This document shows positions 22,886 through 33,999 of a DNA stretch of 64,000 nt, one piece after another. Location: NCBI RefSeq assembly GCF_030247195.1, contig NC_080672.1, positions 188,301,201 through 188,365,200 on the forward strand, given 5' to 3'. Numbering within the stretch: the first letter of the stretch is position 1; every line of letters starts with the position of its first letter. The DNA comes from Topomyia yanbarensis. Taxonomy: Eukaryota; Arthropoda; Insecta; Diptera; Culicidae. The position numbers were made by a program, and so were the translations under genes. The notes beneath the pieces are model-generated. The model saw only the letters and a program-made list of their open reading frames with translations, did no database searches and was not told where the DNA came from.

Positions 22886-23628
22886 TGTAAGTATCTCCTT
22901 GTAAATGCTATCTCAGGGCGGACTAACTACCAGGAGGAATTGTAACTTACCGTTTCGAATTCAATATGGCCAAGCGAAAAGGGCTCATGATTAGAGATTA
23001 ATTTAAAATGACGATTAAGGAAAAACAATCGTTTAATATTGCCAAATTTAAACATAGAAAGTTTATTCACACGGGTTAGGACAAGGTATTTGGATTGGTA
23101 GGGTTTATGAACCATTAGCACGTTGGGCGGTTCCTCCGATCGTCGATGTCGTATCCCGGGCCGATTCGCTTAATCCGGACGCACACGTGGACCGATGGCT
23201 AAGTAGCCGCTGGAATATCCACACGCTCGATTTCAGTCCGGTGATAGCCGTCTGGAAACGTCGTTTGTGTGCGTCTGGTGTCTTAGTCGTTGCAGCGGTA
23301 CTGGTGGGCGACACCCGTGGACCGATGGACTACCTGGATAGCCGCCGGAATATCGACACGGATGATTTTTCGCTCCAGCGGTACTGGTGGGCGACACCCG
23401 TGGACCGCCGGACTACCTGGGTAGCCGCCGGAATATCGACACGGATGATTTTTCGCTCACAGATGGCAGGCACTTTCACTGCTTACCGACCCCTTCGTCG
23501 ATTCGATAGAGGCCCGTTCACTCTGGCCGACACCCGTATATCGACGCGGGGGCCTTTCACCCGCGGAACTTTCTTCCTGATTTCAGTGTGGCCAAACTAC
23601 ACTGACGGCCTTTACCGTATGTACTACA
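22886..23628 (-). repeat. Probable 5' LTR of gypsy-1
   Basis: Bounded on the plus strand by TG at 22886 and possibly by ...TACTACA at 23628. The outer edge is uncertain because no second LTR was found to align. On the minus strand it contains GAATAAACTTTC (AATAAA near 23062). From 23293 two 83-bp GC-rich tandem units start at CAGCGGTACTGG (23293 and 23376), with a diverged earlier unit near 23190. The GC-rich tandem part could be an LTR-internal minisatellite or lie outside the LTR. Confidence 0.5.
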
Positions 23629-24430
23629 CCGTTGCTTCAAATAAGTGTTACCTTTAAAATGGTGAAAACTGATATGTGAACTTTTTAATAGTTGTTATCG
23701 AAATCAAGTTACCAAAAAAAAAGATGTCTGCATGCTCTCCGACGGCTGCTTTTATCTCCTTTGATGTCTCGGCTTGGAGATGTCAGAGGAAACCAGTGTC
23801 GAAACGCACGGTTTTGAGAAACGCACTCCGTTGCTATTAAGGTTGGTGCTGACGGTCGTGCGTAGGATTTGATGGATTTTGGTATCGAGGGGTGTTGAGC
23901 AGGGATACTAATTTTGAATTTATAGGGATGTACATTGCGAATAAGTATGAGGTAATTTACGCTATATGAATGGATTTAATAATAGGTAGCAGTGCTAGTC
24001 ATTTAATTTAATTAAGTAATTACGATAAGTTATAAATGATCGGTATTGGAACGTGCTGGAAGGTTACAAATGTAAGCTCGTCCTTTTTTGTGTTGTCCTC
24101 AATATGTGTTAGTCGTAGCTCCACCCCTTCGTTGGTCGACCACATATTTTTGATAAAGAACAAAATTGAAATTGTGTTTCCACTACGGAGATTATCGAAC
24201 ACTCAGGGTAAAGAGTAATGTAATACGGCACCTTGGTAAAATGTTTGAGAATTGAAACCTTTTTTGAATGCGCCTAGTAAAAATGTTTTCCACTTCACTC
24301 CAGTTTGTTTCTGACCATATTTGCAATTTGCGTACTGAAATAAATCATAATTTAGGATTTAACCCAAATTGCTCTCCAGGGAGAAACAGTCCATGAAACA
24401 GAAAATGCAAACTTATTCTTTGAAATGATT
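23629..24430. other. No gene recognised
   Basis: Sequence between gypsy-1 and the histone pseudogene. It holds short frames on both strands at about 24020-24218, none with a recognisable motif. Confidence 0.4.
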
Positions 24431-24435
24431 TTGGT

Positions 24436-24451
24436 GGCCCTGAAAAGGGCC
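24436..24451 (-). terminator. Histone 3' stem-loop
   Basis: On the minus strand GGCCCTTTTCAGGGCC followed by ACCAAAAT. It is a perfect 6-bp stem with a TTTC loop, matching the metazoan replication-dependent histone mRNA end signal. It lies 33 bases after the stop codon of the H4-like sequence, the normal spacing. It survives although the coding part is broken. Confidence 0.9.
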
Positions 24452-24484
24452 TTTTTTATAATGATACAAGTGAGTTCTACCTTT

Positions 24485-24740
24485 TCAACTTCCAAATCTA
24501 TACAAAGTGCGTCCCTGCCGCTTCAGAGTATAGACGACATTCATTGCGGTTTTGCGCTTGGCGTGTTCAGTGTAAGTCACGGCATCTCGGATGACATTTT
24601 CCTGCACACCATCAGCATTCGTAGATTAAATCGGAGATGCATTTTACACCACCACGACGAGCCAGACGCCGAATGGCGGATTTGGTGATTCCCTGGATTT
24701 TATCACGAAGAACCTTGCGATGACGCTTGATACGGGAACG
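24485..24740 (-). pseudogene. Histone H4 pseudogene
   Basis: Read from about 24740 downward, the minus strand matches the histone H4 core: [31 protein letters not shown], then after a break [26 protein letters not shown] and a stop at 24485-24487. H4 is one of the most invariant proteins known, so several changes (Asn to Lys after VLRD, Pro to Ser in GITKP, Arg to Cys after GGVK, Gly to Asp after IS, and others near the C-terminus) are telling. About 15 bases are missing after LIYE with a resulting stop, a codon is lost after KRKT, and the Gly/Lys-rich N-terminal tail is not recognisable. It is a degenerate member of the replication-dependent histone family, not a working gene. Confidence 0.92.
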
Positions 24741-25148
24741 CAAACATGATACCGCTCATTGTACCGTCCGGACGAACATGTTGCTCGTGTGGTAAGCGAG
24801 CACCTACTGATACAAAACAAGCTTGCGTGACCTGTATATATAATATTCCCGTATGTAATGAAACGCTTACATGCTCCTTTTTGACAGTTCTGCGTGGGAT
24901 ATGCTGGCAAATTGCGCATTTTCCTCGCTGTTTCCGAAGGAATTTCTAAAAAACCTTGTTTTGGTTTATTAATAGTAGACGCACTAATTACGAAATTTAA
25001 TACAAAATACGTGCACAAATTTCCGATCAGATAGTGCAAAAATATTGCGATTTCGTCCAGTAGAACGGAAGATATTCGCATTTCAAACCTGAGAAAAATT
25101 CTCAACTGAAATTTTTGAAACGGGTCCCCATATTGAAACGTTAGAAGT
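24741..25148. other. Upstream of the H4 pseudogene; TATA-like word only
   Basis: No second histone gene is recognised. A TATATATA-like word occurs near 24838 (minus strand TATATATACAGG) about 100 bases upstream of the H4-like sequence and could be a relic of its promoter. Otherwise nothing. Confidence 0.35.
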
Positions 25149-25156
25149 ATTCTACT

Positions 25157-25683
25157 CGAGGGGAACGTCACTTCAGAATAATTGTTATATTCCGTTCGAT
25201 TTGGCATAAATTTTCATTTTTTTCGGAAATTTTAAAAAATTTAAACAATTTTCTATCACATCAAGTATTGCTAAAATATTTGAAAAAAATTCAATAAATT
25301 TATCCAATCTCAATCCAATTTTGCTCGAATTCCGATCAATTTGATGTAACTGGCAACTCTGCATGCTCTATTTTCGAAACTTTCAATAATTCTGGCAACA
25401 AAATTTATGTTTCTGTTTTGATTTGTTCCTGTAGTTATGCTGCTGGCATTGTTTTGTTTTGATTTTATCGAGCACTGAAACTGTCAAAACGTGAAATTCG
25501 AGCAATTCAATTTATTTTTTGTGACACATTTCAAACTATCCTCGGCCATTCCAAACCATTATCAAGTAATGTCGAAAATTCGAATCCATTTTGATCTAAG
25601 CAATGCCAATTTTTATAAATCTAATCAGAATTTCAAATTATAAGTTTATTTCATCAACAAATCACGGCGTGTCGTTCCCCTCG
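25157..25683. mobile_element. Family M1 inverted-repeat element, copy 1 (527 bp)
   Basis: Ends are CGAGGGGAACG inverted. It is flanked by the exact 8-bp duplication ATTCTACT (25149-25156 and 25684-25691). The interior is AT-rich and non-coding. The second copy at 47834-48360 is in the opposite orientation, is also exactly 527 bp and appears about 99% identical by eye, with its own different duplication. Both are therefore recent independent insertions. An 8-bp duplication suggests hAT, P or a similar superfamily, but the end sequence does not decide. Confidence 0.92.
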
Positions 25684-25691
25684 ATTCTACT

Positions 25692-26580
25692 TTAATAATC
25701 TGGCAGCTCTGAGCATCACCGTTACCGTCCAACCCTGTCAAAAAATGCGGACGAGCATGGTCAGGCGATTTAAAAAGTTTGACGTTTGACTCAACTCGCC
25801 TGTGCTAATTACCCCTAGAAACAAATGCAATTTGTGAATGCGATTTAAAGGCGATTTCAATACTTAGACAAATTTTCTTGCGGCTGAAATGGACTTGTTT
25901 TTTGCATTTTTCAAACATGGCTGTTCATGTTTAGCTTAAGCTTAAAACTGTTTTTTGGACAGTTGGTGTGTTCTCACTTGTATTTTGTTTGTCTACTGCA
26001 TTTCATTTAGCTAACGAATGTAGAAAATTGAGAAACCGTGTGTAAGTATAGTAGAACAAGATCTCTGACCTAAAGTCTTAATGAACGTCAGATTGTGATA
26101 AGTTATGGTGTGCAACACCAATTTCACCTTTGATTCTTCCTATAATTTAGTGGTGATTACCTAGTATACTGGTAAGTATATGTGAGCAGATAATGAATAC
26201 GAAAATAAGTATTATTTTTAATTTCCATATTAGGCAATTAAGGGCGATTAAATGGCGCGTTCCGTGGGCGATTTGGGGGTGATTTGAGGGCGGGTTGGAC
26301 GGCAAAAAAATGACGGCGGCAAATCGCCCAAATGTTGCATTTGAAATATCCCCCTAATTGCCAGCAATTTGCCGGCAAATTTTAGGGCTATTAGCGCATC
26401 CGAGTTGGCAAATAGCCCCCCGTTAGCCAGCAACTTGCCCTTTTTGACTGGGAGGGATAGGCTACACCACCTACTGTTGTGCATTTCTATTCGGGTAGTG
26501 TAACCAAAAGCCTTTATATTCAAAAATCTGTAAATATCTGTAACCAAACAAAAAAATCTGCAAATATCTGCGAAAAAATC
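25692..26580. other. No gene; G/C-rich anonymous patch at 26230-26460
   Basis: Mostly AT-rich. Between 26230 and 26460 a block repeats GGCGATTT, GGCAAAT and GCCAGCAA words in both orientations and looks like part of an unclassified repeat. No coding signal. Confidence 0.35.
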
Positions 26581-26587
26581 TACAGCT

Positions 26588-26760
26588 TTAAGCTTAGTAT
26601 GCACCTCTTGCGAAATGAGGTCGCGAAATATTTTTCCTTCTTCCGTGCGGAATTTTGACATTTGCTCGCGAAAACTAGTCTGTGTGTTTGCTGTTAGATG
26701 TCGCTTTTGATAACTGGAAAACGACATCAGCTGTTGTTTGTTTATTTCTTTTTTATATTT
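26588..26760. repeat. Family S element end (AAGTATGCACCTCTTGCGAAAT type)
   Basis: The word AGTATGCACCTCTTGCGAAAT starts here and occurs complementary at 47236-47256, where it forms the right end of a longer element. So this is the left terminal region of the same inverted-repeat family. The right boundary is not visible. Confidence 0.6.
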
Positions 26761-26924
26761 CTGTTGTCATTTAAATGTTTTAAATGATGTATTTTATTAA
26801 TTCATCACGGATGTGTATCAAATCGGTAACAATTGTAAACCTATTTGCCATTCATGAAGCTCTCAGGGAAGTGACGTAATCAGCGTGAATCATATTTCGA
26901 GAATGATTAATCATAATGCTTATT

Positions 26925-27365
26925 TGTGACGGTTCCGGATGTCTCGGGGAAGTTCAGTCTGACCAATTTAGACAGCACAATTCCTGCAAGCGGAAATTTA
27001 AATCATTGGCTGGCCAATTTCTATCTAAATTGGCTGCTTCTACCGGTTCTTGAAGACCCAGGGAAATGATCGAAATTCGCTCAAACCAAATCTATTGTAA
27101 TTGTCCGAATCGTAAGTCTAAATCGGCGTTTGACCATTAAGAAGCAAATCTGATTGCCTTGGCCGCCTTTACCGCTTTCACAAGTCTCGGGGAAACTACC
27201 TTCGTTTCGGAATCCGGAAATATAACGCAAATATAACAACCGACTCCGACTCAACCGGTTTCATGTCGAACCAAACCCTAGGCTTTAAACTACGTTAAAA
27301 ATCGATTATGATAACAATGGCTACTACTAAAGGTTCCGGAAGTCTCAGGGAATGCTACCAATAAT
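26925..27365. repeat. Degenerate tandem array around TTCCGGAAGTCTCGGGGAA
   Basis: Variants of the word GTTCCGGAAGTCTCGGGGAA recur near 26935, 27050, 27178 and 27335. The spacing is about 115-155 bp, with related TGGCTACTTC/TTGGCTGCTTC words between them. It is an old, diverged tandem repeat with no coding frame. Confidence 0.6.
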
Positions 27366-27579
27366 CAGTACGGATACAAACCTATTTTTGGTATAACAAT
27401 TGTGAGAATCGTAATTGAAATTTATTGCCATAAGTAATTCGTGGTAATTCTTATTGCATGAAACACTAGAGAGGTTTAAGGAATTGCGCATATTGCTACT
27501 ACTTGTATTTATTTATTTATTTATTTTCGTCAAGCATATGTAGACTACATAGAATGGTTTTACAATATTTACTTATATA

Positions 27580-28714
27580 CTATACATTATTTCTACGGTT
27601 TAGTTCAGATTTGATTTGTTTTCTAGACATGGAAAGGTCAATTATTACACAATTTTCATTATAATGACGCATCATTCTATTGATGGGGCTATTTTTAGCA
27701 TAGTTTGTCCTAAAAGATTGTTCTTGGAATAAATTACGAGTTCTTAGTTGTCGGCTAGGTACATAAAATTTTATTTGCGAAAGTAATGATGCGGATTGTA
27801 CACGTTGAGAAATAATGTCGTTGATAAAGTAAAGCATGGCAAATTCGCGGCGTTCGTTGAGTGTTTGTATATTAATGAGCATGCAACGTGCTTTATACGA
27901 TGGAAGAGGAAATGTCGTCCAGTTTAGTTTACGAAGCGCGTACAAAATAAATTGTTTTTGGACTGATTCGATGCGTTCTTCGTACAGGACAGTGTATGGG
28001 TTCCATACTATGCTGCAATATTCCAAAATTGGCCTGACATATGTATTGTATAATGATTTTATTGTGTAAGGGTCTTCAAAATTGTAGGTGAAACGTTTAA
28101 TAAAGCCCAGCATACTATTTGCTTTATTTATTATTGTATTATAATGTTCAACAAATGTGAGCTTGGAGTCTAAGATTACGCCTAAATCTCGTATAATTTT
28201 GGATTTTTCTACAAGTTGGTTGCCTAAGTGTATGTCTATGGGAACATTTGAAATTTTTCTGCTGAAGGTTATTGAGTTGCATTTCTTTACATTAAGTTGG
28301 AGTAGACTTTTGCTACACCACATGTGGAATATATTTATTTCGTTTTGGAATATTTCAGTGTCTTTGGCATTTCTTATTTCCATGAAAAGTTTCATGTCAT
28401 CTGCATATATAAGCACTTCAAGATGTTTGAGTATAAAGGTAATGTCATTAACGTACAAAATAAAAAGAAGAGGGCCTAAGTGGGAACCCTGGGGTACGCC
28501 AGAGGTGACAGAAATTGGTTCCGAGAGTATATTCTGAAAGCGAACTGTTTGTTGACGTTTCGTTAAATATGATTCGAGCCATTTCAATAGTTTATTTTCT
28601 ATGCCATATTTTTGCAGTTTGAAGAGTAATAAAGGTATGTCAATACGGTCGAATGCTTTACTAAAGTCTGTGTAGAGAGTTTCCACATGGTTGCCATTGT
28701 CCATTGCATTTACA
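27580..28714 (-). pseudogene. K1 reverse transcriptase, C-terminal block
   Basis: From the E1 junction the minus strand reads NAMDNGNHVETLYTDFSKAFD (first catalytic Asp), then GVPQGSHLGPLLF, LIYADDMKLF (catalytic YADD), the LGVILDSKLTF thumb segment and a CR1-group C-terminus ending at the stop 27580. The computed ORF extends to 28833, but its first 40 or so residues come from inside E1 and are not RT. All palm motifs are intact in this block. It has no RNase H domain, as expected for the CR1 group. Confidence 0.92.
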
Positions 28715-29824
28715 CAGAGAAGAGAAGTACCACTTAGAACAAAAAAAATCACGAAAGTTCTCACAAAAGCGAATTGGATTTGTTGCTGGTTTTCCTTGCT
28801 TTGATTTGAGAGTGCACCCGTATGACGTTTCAACTTGTATAAATTTTAAGACTGGCTCGTATAAATCGTTCCAGACAGTACGGTCGAGCTTCGCTAAAGC
28901 GTACAGGAAATAACAGAAATGTATTATTGCATTTCGTATCATAGATTTTACTTTTCTGATTGATATTATGCTTATTGCTGCATATAATCATTGAACGTTC
29001 GTTTTCTAAAACGACATTATCTGTTATTTTTGCGGGGCGTCCAAAGAATCATCCAGTTTCAACGGAATGTTCTCTAATTACCTGGTCCGACGGGAATGCT
29101 TTTATTAATTTGGCACATTGAAGAAGTAAGGAACCTTTACTAAGCAACACATGATTGCATCCTAAAAAGTGGAACGTGATCTTCCGCATGGGTGGTGGAT
29201 TTTTCCATTTGTCATAATTTGTCGTCAAAATATTACTTGTGATAATTAAGCTGAAGAAGTAAACTTTTTTTGAATTCCAATCCAATGCAGTGAAAGCTAA
29301 TGTAAGTACTTAAGGTCACAAGAGCACTTAGCACATATTAGGGAATCCAATGGAAGATTTTGTCGTGACAATTCAATTTTGTTAAAAAATATTTGTAATT
29401 TTGCGAACAAGAAAATAAATAAAAGTTCGATCATACGTCAGCTGCATCAGAACAAATCGAAAATAGCATATGGCTTAGTGACCCAATTAACGTTTACAAT
29501 CTCGCCATCGTCGGAACAGCATTTGAGTTGTTTTCTCTAACAGTCTAACTATTTTTAAATTTATTTTAGAAAAATTGGCTGCTGAGTAACTGATAAATAA
29601 TTGCTTCTCGGTACGCAGATCTGAAAAGTGTGTAACAGCGTTGTCACAAGTACAGATTTATCTAGAAAGGTAAAGGTTTAGTATCGAGTATTTTTGGTAC
29701 AGATTCTATACGATACGGATAACATATTTTTGTAAAAAAGTACTGATTTTTTTTTAACATGACATATAAAATAATTTAACACAGCGATGAATACCAGTAA
29801 ACATTTTGTAAATGTTGAGTTAGA

Positions 29825-29935
29825 CCGCTGACAGAGTGATGGCGAGAAACTGAACTGGAGCTAGCACTGACATTAGGATGCGGGATTCGAGAAACTTGCT
29901 TGCAGCAAATCAATGGATTGATGTCAAAATAGATC
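29825..29935 (+). repeat. E1 internal inverted-repeat unit, copy 1
   Basis: Begins CCGCTGACAGAGTGATGGCG and runs through CTTGCTTGCAGCAAATC and GATGTCAAA. A second direct copy (truncated by the MITE at 30208) is at 30124-30207. An inverted copy lies at about 30685-30790 (TTTGCAGCAAGCAGGTTTCTCGC, complementary). Together they make a stem of over 100 bp around the MITE. Confidence 0.7.
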
Positions 29936-30207
29936 TGTTACAGTACCGGGAGAAACTGGAAGTACTTCTCATTTTCTACTTCTAGTATCAAACCGAATTA
30001 AAAATTAGCAAGTTTTTTTGTTCCTGTTTGCTACGGAGCAGCTAGGAGCAAGAAGCGTGTATTGAAACAAACCTAATGAAAGCCGAGTGGATCTGCGCGG
30101 ATTGCTTGCGTTTATTGTGATAGGCCGCTTACAGAGTGGCGGTGAGAAACTGTGTAGGGGCTGGTACTGACAGTAGGATGCGAGATGCTAGAAACCTGCT
30201 TGCAGCC

Positions 30208-30632
30208 TACCCGGATATAATTTTACAATGGCATTTACCCTACAAACAATCATAAAACAATAAATATTATAGTTTCTACTGTTTCAACATGGTTCGACGC
30301 AGCGTTCTCGCAGTAGATTTACAATAAAATTTCATGTAATAATCAATTTTACTGTTCAGAAAAAAACTGATACAGTAAATTCACATTAAATTTGACTGTT
30401 TCCGAGAAAAAAAAGTATGAAGAAAAATCAATTTTTTTGATGTTAAGATACATAACCACCCCCCTTTTCTATTGCAAAAATCGATTTTACATTGAAATTT
30501 ACTGTAGAAGCGTTAAAGTTTATTGTTTTTGCGTGGTAGCATAACACTAGAATTTACTATAAATTATTGTAAAATTACTGTACTGTCACAGTGAAAATCA
30601 TGGTTTTGTTACCGTATAATTCTATTCGGGTA
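30208..30632. mobile_element. MITE with TACCCGRAT ends (425 bp)
   Basis: Left end TACCCGGATATAATTTTACA and right end complementary TACCCGAATAGAATTATACGG. It is AT-rich and contains repeated AATTTACTGTA words in both orientations. It sits directly after the repeat unit CTTGCAGCC inside E1. Non-coding. A TA duplication would be included in the ends. Confidence 0.75.
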
Positions 30633-30684
30633 TCAAATGGAACCTATCAGAGTGAAAGTAGGTAACCGGTGCAGATCCGCTCGG

Positions 30685-30795
30685 CTTTCACTTTGACATC
30701 ATCCCTTTGGTTTGCAGCAAGCAGGTTTCTCGCATTATAATGTCAGCTCTAGCCCCAGCTTAGCTTCTCGCCGCCACTCTTCCAACTGCCAATCT
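30685..30795 (-). repeat. E1 internal inverted-repeat unit, copy 3
   Basis: Complement of the units at 29825 and 30124: CTTTCACTTTGACATCATCC, TTTGCAGCAAGCAGGTTTCT and CTTCTCGCCGCCACTCT. Preceded (30658-30684) by TAGGTAACCGGTGCAGATCC, which also resembles complement of sequence near 30080-30105. Confidence 0.7.
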
Positions 30796-30900
30796 GTAAC
30801 TGTATTAGTGTGTTCAACGATTTGTTGTCCTCCACCTTAACGACGCTGAATCCTTCTGGATGAAGGCTCGACACGTCAATCGTTTGTTTACCATTTATCT

Positions 30901-30962
30901 GTCAGTGTCATTCCAATCGAGCACGAGACCTGTCAATGTCATTCCAATCGAGCAGAAGACTT
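30901..30962. repeat. 31-bp tandem duplication
   Basis: Two units of GTCARTGTCATTCCAATCGAGCA(C/G) plus eight bases, differing at about five positions. A small local duplication within E1. Confidence 0.8.
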
Positions 30963-32479
30963 GTCAAATGTTGCAATCTGATGAATGAATTTTGGAAAGT
31001 ATTGTGATAGTGAGTTAAAATATTTTGAATAAATTTCTGTTTCGAATCTCTAAGGCAAGGTAAAACACAACTTTTATCATTACAGTGCCTTCTAAAAGTT
31101 GCATCAACCATTGCAGCTATCCGCAATGTTGTTATTTTCTGGTAAACCACCGAATCAGACCCATTCCGCACGAAGGTCGTAGTTTTCCAGGAAGCGAAAA
31201 AAAACCAATATTTTTAAAACCGGCGGTAGTTTTATTGGTACAAAACTTCACACAGCACTTCATGATGAAGAAATTATCGACGTTGCAACTCTACGGTGCT
31301 AGTTTGCGGAAAATAATGTTGCCAAACCATTTTATTTAGTTGGGATAAGATGGCGAGTCTTTAGTCGACTTCAGTAATTCAGCATCTTTACTCCACCTGT
31401 CATAAGTGGAGAAAAACAAATCGAAAATAGCTTTTCGGTCGGAATATTTTCATGATGGATCGCCCCGTATAAATGTGTACCATATGCCAACCATTGCATC
31501 AATCGTTTCAAAACCATTTTCAATATGGTTCGTTCAACAATAGATTAACCATTGCCTAGTATCATATCGAACATAACCAGTGTCGTTTTTCCATACTCGA
31601 CCATACAAACAACGGGTTGTTAAGAACAGTCACCATACCAAAATGTGCTGTTTTCCATATACATTTTGACAACATACCATTCAAGAACCATACAGATTAT
31701 AGTGGCATGCATATTTTAGGTATAGCGATGGATAAAATATTAGCTGGAGAAAAAAATCTCTCCCCCTTCACATTTAAATTCTATCGATTGATGAAATATT
31801 ATTTTGCACTCGCCATCTTCTGAAGAATGCTTCGTTGACAGTAAGTGGACTGACACTTTATCCAATTGAGCTATCTCCGTAATATTGTTAGACGAGGATT
31901 TTTGACCATCTTAAACTACAGATTTTTGGAGCGTGGTAAACAGATATACGAATAACAAAGCCCACCAGAGCAATATTAACCTCTGGCGCCAAAGGACAAT
32001 GCAGTATACAAATCTTCAATATAGGATACACGGAAGGTATTGGAAATGGTAACTAAAATTATAATGGTGAAATATATCAGTAGTATTCCGAATATGGTGA
32101 GCATTATACGAATAGTTTGGAAATGGTTCCGAAGATTTCTGGAATGCTATTTATTCATACTGGTCCTAACTAATCAGTATTGTACGTATCTGGAATAAGT
32201 TTTACGGCGGCGTAGATCATGACAACACCATTGAAAAAAATACTTTACGCGAGCTACTTCAAATGTTTAAATTGACTGACAGTTTTATATATGACAGTTG
32301 GCGGAAAATAAACCTCCAATTAGTGTGTGTGTGTGAAATGATTTGCATAGAGCTCTATAGGCTTCATTTGATTTGCTGAATCCAGGTTTGCCACATCTCG
32401 CATCCAAATGTTAGTACAAGCCACAGACAGAGTTGCCACATTCACAAATTTTTCTTTAATGTCGCAGATTTATTTAACA

Positions 32480-32722
32480 ATTAGGCAATCCATGAGACGT
32501 ATTGCTGATTATTTCTTGATTGTATCTTCTGACGTTACTCCGCACTGCTGGGCACAACGTCCGACAAAACCGTTGTTTCTATCCAACATCCAACGAATCT
32601 GAACTAATGAAAGATGTTTATCTGAAGGGTTTTTTTTCTGTTCGCAGGAGTAAAGCAAATCAAACTTGTTGACAAAACCCATCACTGAGTTGCCAATCAA
32701 ACGTCTCATAGATTGCCAAATT
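32480..32722. repeat. Possible small inverted-repeat element in E1
   Basis: GGCAATCCATGAGACGTATTG on the left and its near-complement CAAACGTCTCATAGATTGCC on the right enclose about 240 bp of non-coding DNA. Flanking duplications are not clear (nearby AATTTTTGG and similar), so this is a tentative MITE. Confidence 0.45.
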
Positions 32723-33999
32723 TTTGGTCACAGCTTCTTTTATTCAGCAGACAGATTTTTAACATTTTTATGAAAATTTCACCGATTTCCACTAATTTTT
32801 GGAAATATTTCAATTTTTCATATTTTTTTGGAAATTTTACACAGATCTTCCTTCTGTTTAAAGCAAAACAGATGGCTAAATGATTTTCTAGACTGAAACA
32901 CAGCTTCCAATGTGGCCCTGGCCGCAGCTCAGCTTAGGTTGAAAACAAAATTACAACGAGAATTTGAACTGGATCTGATTTTGAAATTACCCAGTTAAAT
33001 ACTCTGGAATTTTGACTGGTTTTTGGCGAAATTTTATCGCAAATGAAATAACTGATTCCGAGTCGGAATTTTTGATTTTTCGCAGCCAAATATTAGCATC
33101 AGCACCAACTCAGTATATTACTATCTCGAATGAAAAATAATTATATAAAATAATTTTGTTTGTCATTGTGTCAGTACAGAATACGAAAAATTTTCAACTC
33201 CCAGTGCAGATTTAATTGTGGCAACACTGGTGAGTAGTCAGACCGATTGTCGTTTGCATTTTTCATACGAATTAATCCGCTGAGGTTTTCGAGTCTATCA
33301 TGGTTTACAGACCTTGGTGACATTTCCTAAAAATTGTAATGCGACGTTAAATCCTTGAAAAGGTACTCATGAGAATTTATACAAAGCAGCCTTTAATATT
33401 AAAGTTTGAAAATAATTAAAAACTAATTTCCTCTACTTTTATTAGGACCAAAAAACTTATATCGAATCCTGGAAAAGGAAAATGGTTGGCTATCAAAATG
33501 CTGTTTGTGTTTAAATTTAATATTCTTATGTGTTGGTTCTCAAAAGAAAGGACATACAATAACCCTTGGGAAGATATCCATTGAAAATCTTTCTTGGTCA
33601 GTGCACTAAGAATGAACTATGTAGTTAAAAGTTTCGATATTTAAACGTAAATATATGCTTACATACTTCTACATTAAAACTTTCGTTTTTCGATGGAAAA
33701 GGATAGGTTAATATTTAAAGTAAAATATCCGTTTGTAACCCAAAAACGCAGTCAATGTTTGAAAGATGGGTTAATTATTATTGATGGGTTTTATTTGGAA
33801 GAACATATTCTGACCACTTGTCGGATTATCGGGGATGAATTTGCTAGACATTTTATACCAGTAACCTCGTATAATTTTTAACTAATGTGTTGATTAACAG
33901 TGTATTTTGCAGGGCTTCGACACCACGTGCCGCTAGTGATTTTAAAAAGAATTGTGAGAAGTTTTGATTTCGAGTGGCCCTTCTCTTCTCTGATTTACA

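Larger units (their letters stand above)
17290..23628 (-). mobile_element. gypsy-1: decayed Ty3/gypsy retrotransposon
   Basis: Read on the minus strand it has a probable 5' LTR, a primer-binding site, gag, CCHC zinc knuckle, aspartic protease, reverse transcriptase, RNase H and integrase, in the Ty3/gypsy order. No envelope-like frame is seen. A matching 3' LTR was not found left of 17.3 kb, so the element is probably truncated or rearranged at that end, or its LTR has diverged. Lesions include at least three in-frame stops and one frameshift in pol, so this copy is not autonomous. Confidence 0.9.
28715..33992. mobile_element. E1: 5.3-kb insertion with CAGAGAAGAGAAG inverted ends
   Basis: Left end CAGAGAAGAGAAG, right end its complement; a few more bases match after two mismatches. 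Flanked by ATTTACA on both sides (28708-28714 and 33993-33999), and K1 coding resumes in frame across it. A 7- to 8-bp duplication with CAGAG ends is compatible with a hAT-type DNA transposon, but I find no transposase; the minus-strand frames near its left end (29285-29049 and 28942-28720) are not recognisable. The interior holds nested repeats: an inverted pair near 29.83 and 30.7 kb, a 425-bp MITE and a 31-bp tandem duplication. Confidence 0.85.

Noticed and set aside
17290..23628. gypsy-1 as an envelope-bearing retrovirus-like element
   Set aside because: No third open frame with signal peptide, cleavage site or membrane anchor is present after integrase.
23105..23657. 156-codon plus-strand frame in the GC-rich 23.2-23.6 kb region
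   Set aside because: It consists of 83-bp tandem units near or in the gypsy-1 LTR. Open frames in repeated GC-rich DNA are expected, and no motif is visible.
28661..28833. N-terminal extension of the 417-codon K1 RT frame (to 28833)
   Set aside because: Bases above 28714 belong to E1 as shown by the duplication ATTTACA and inverted ends; the extension is a fusion by insertion and not part of RT.
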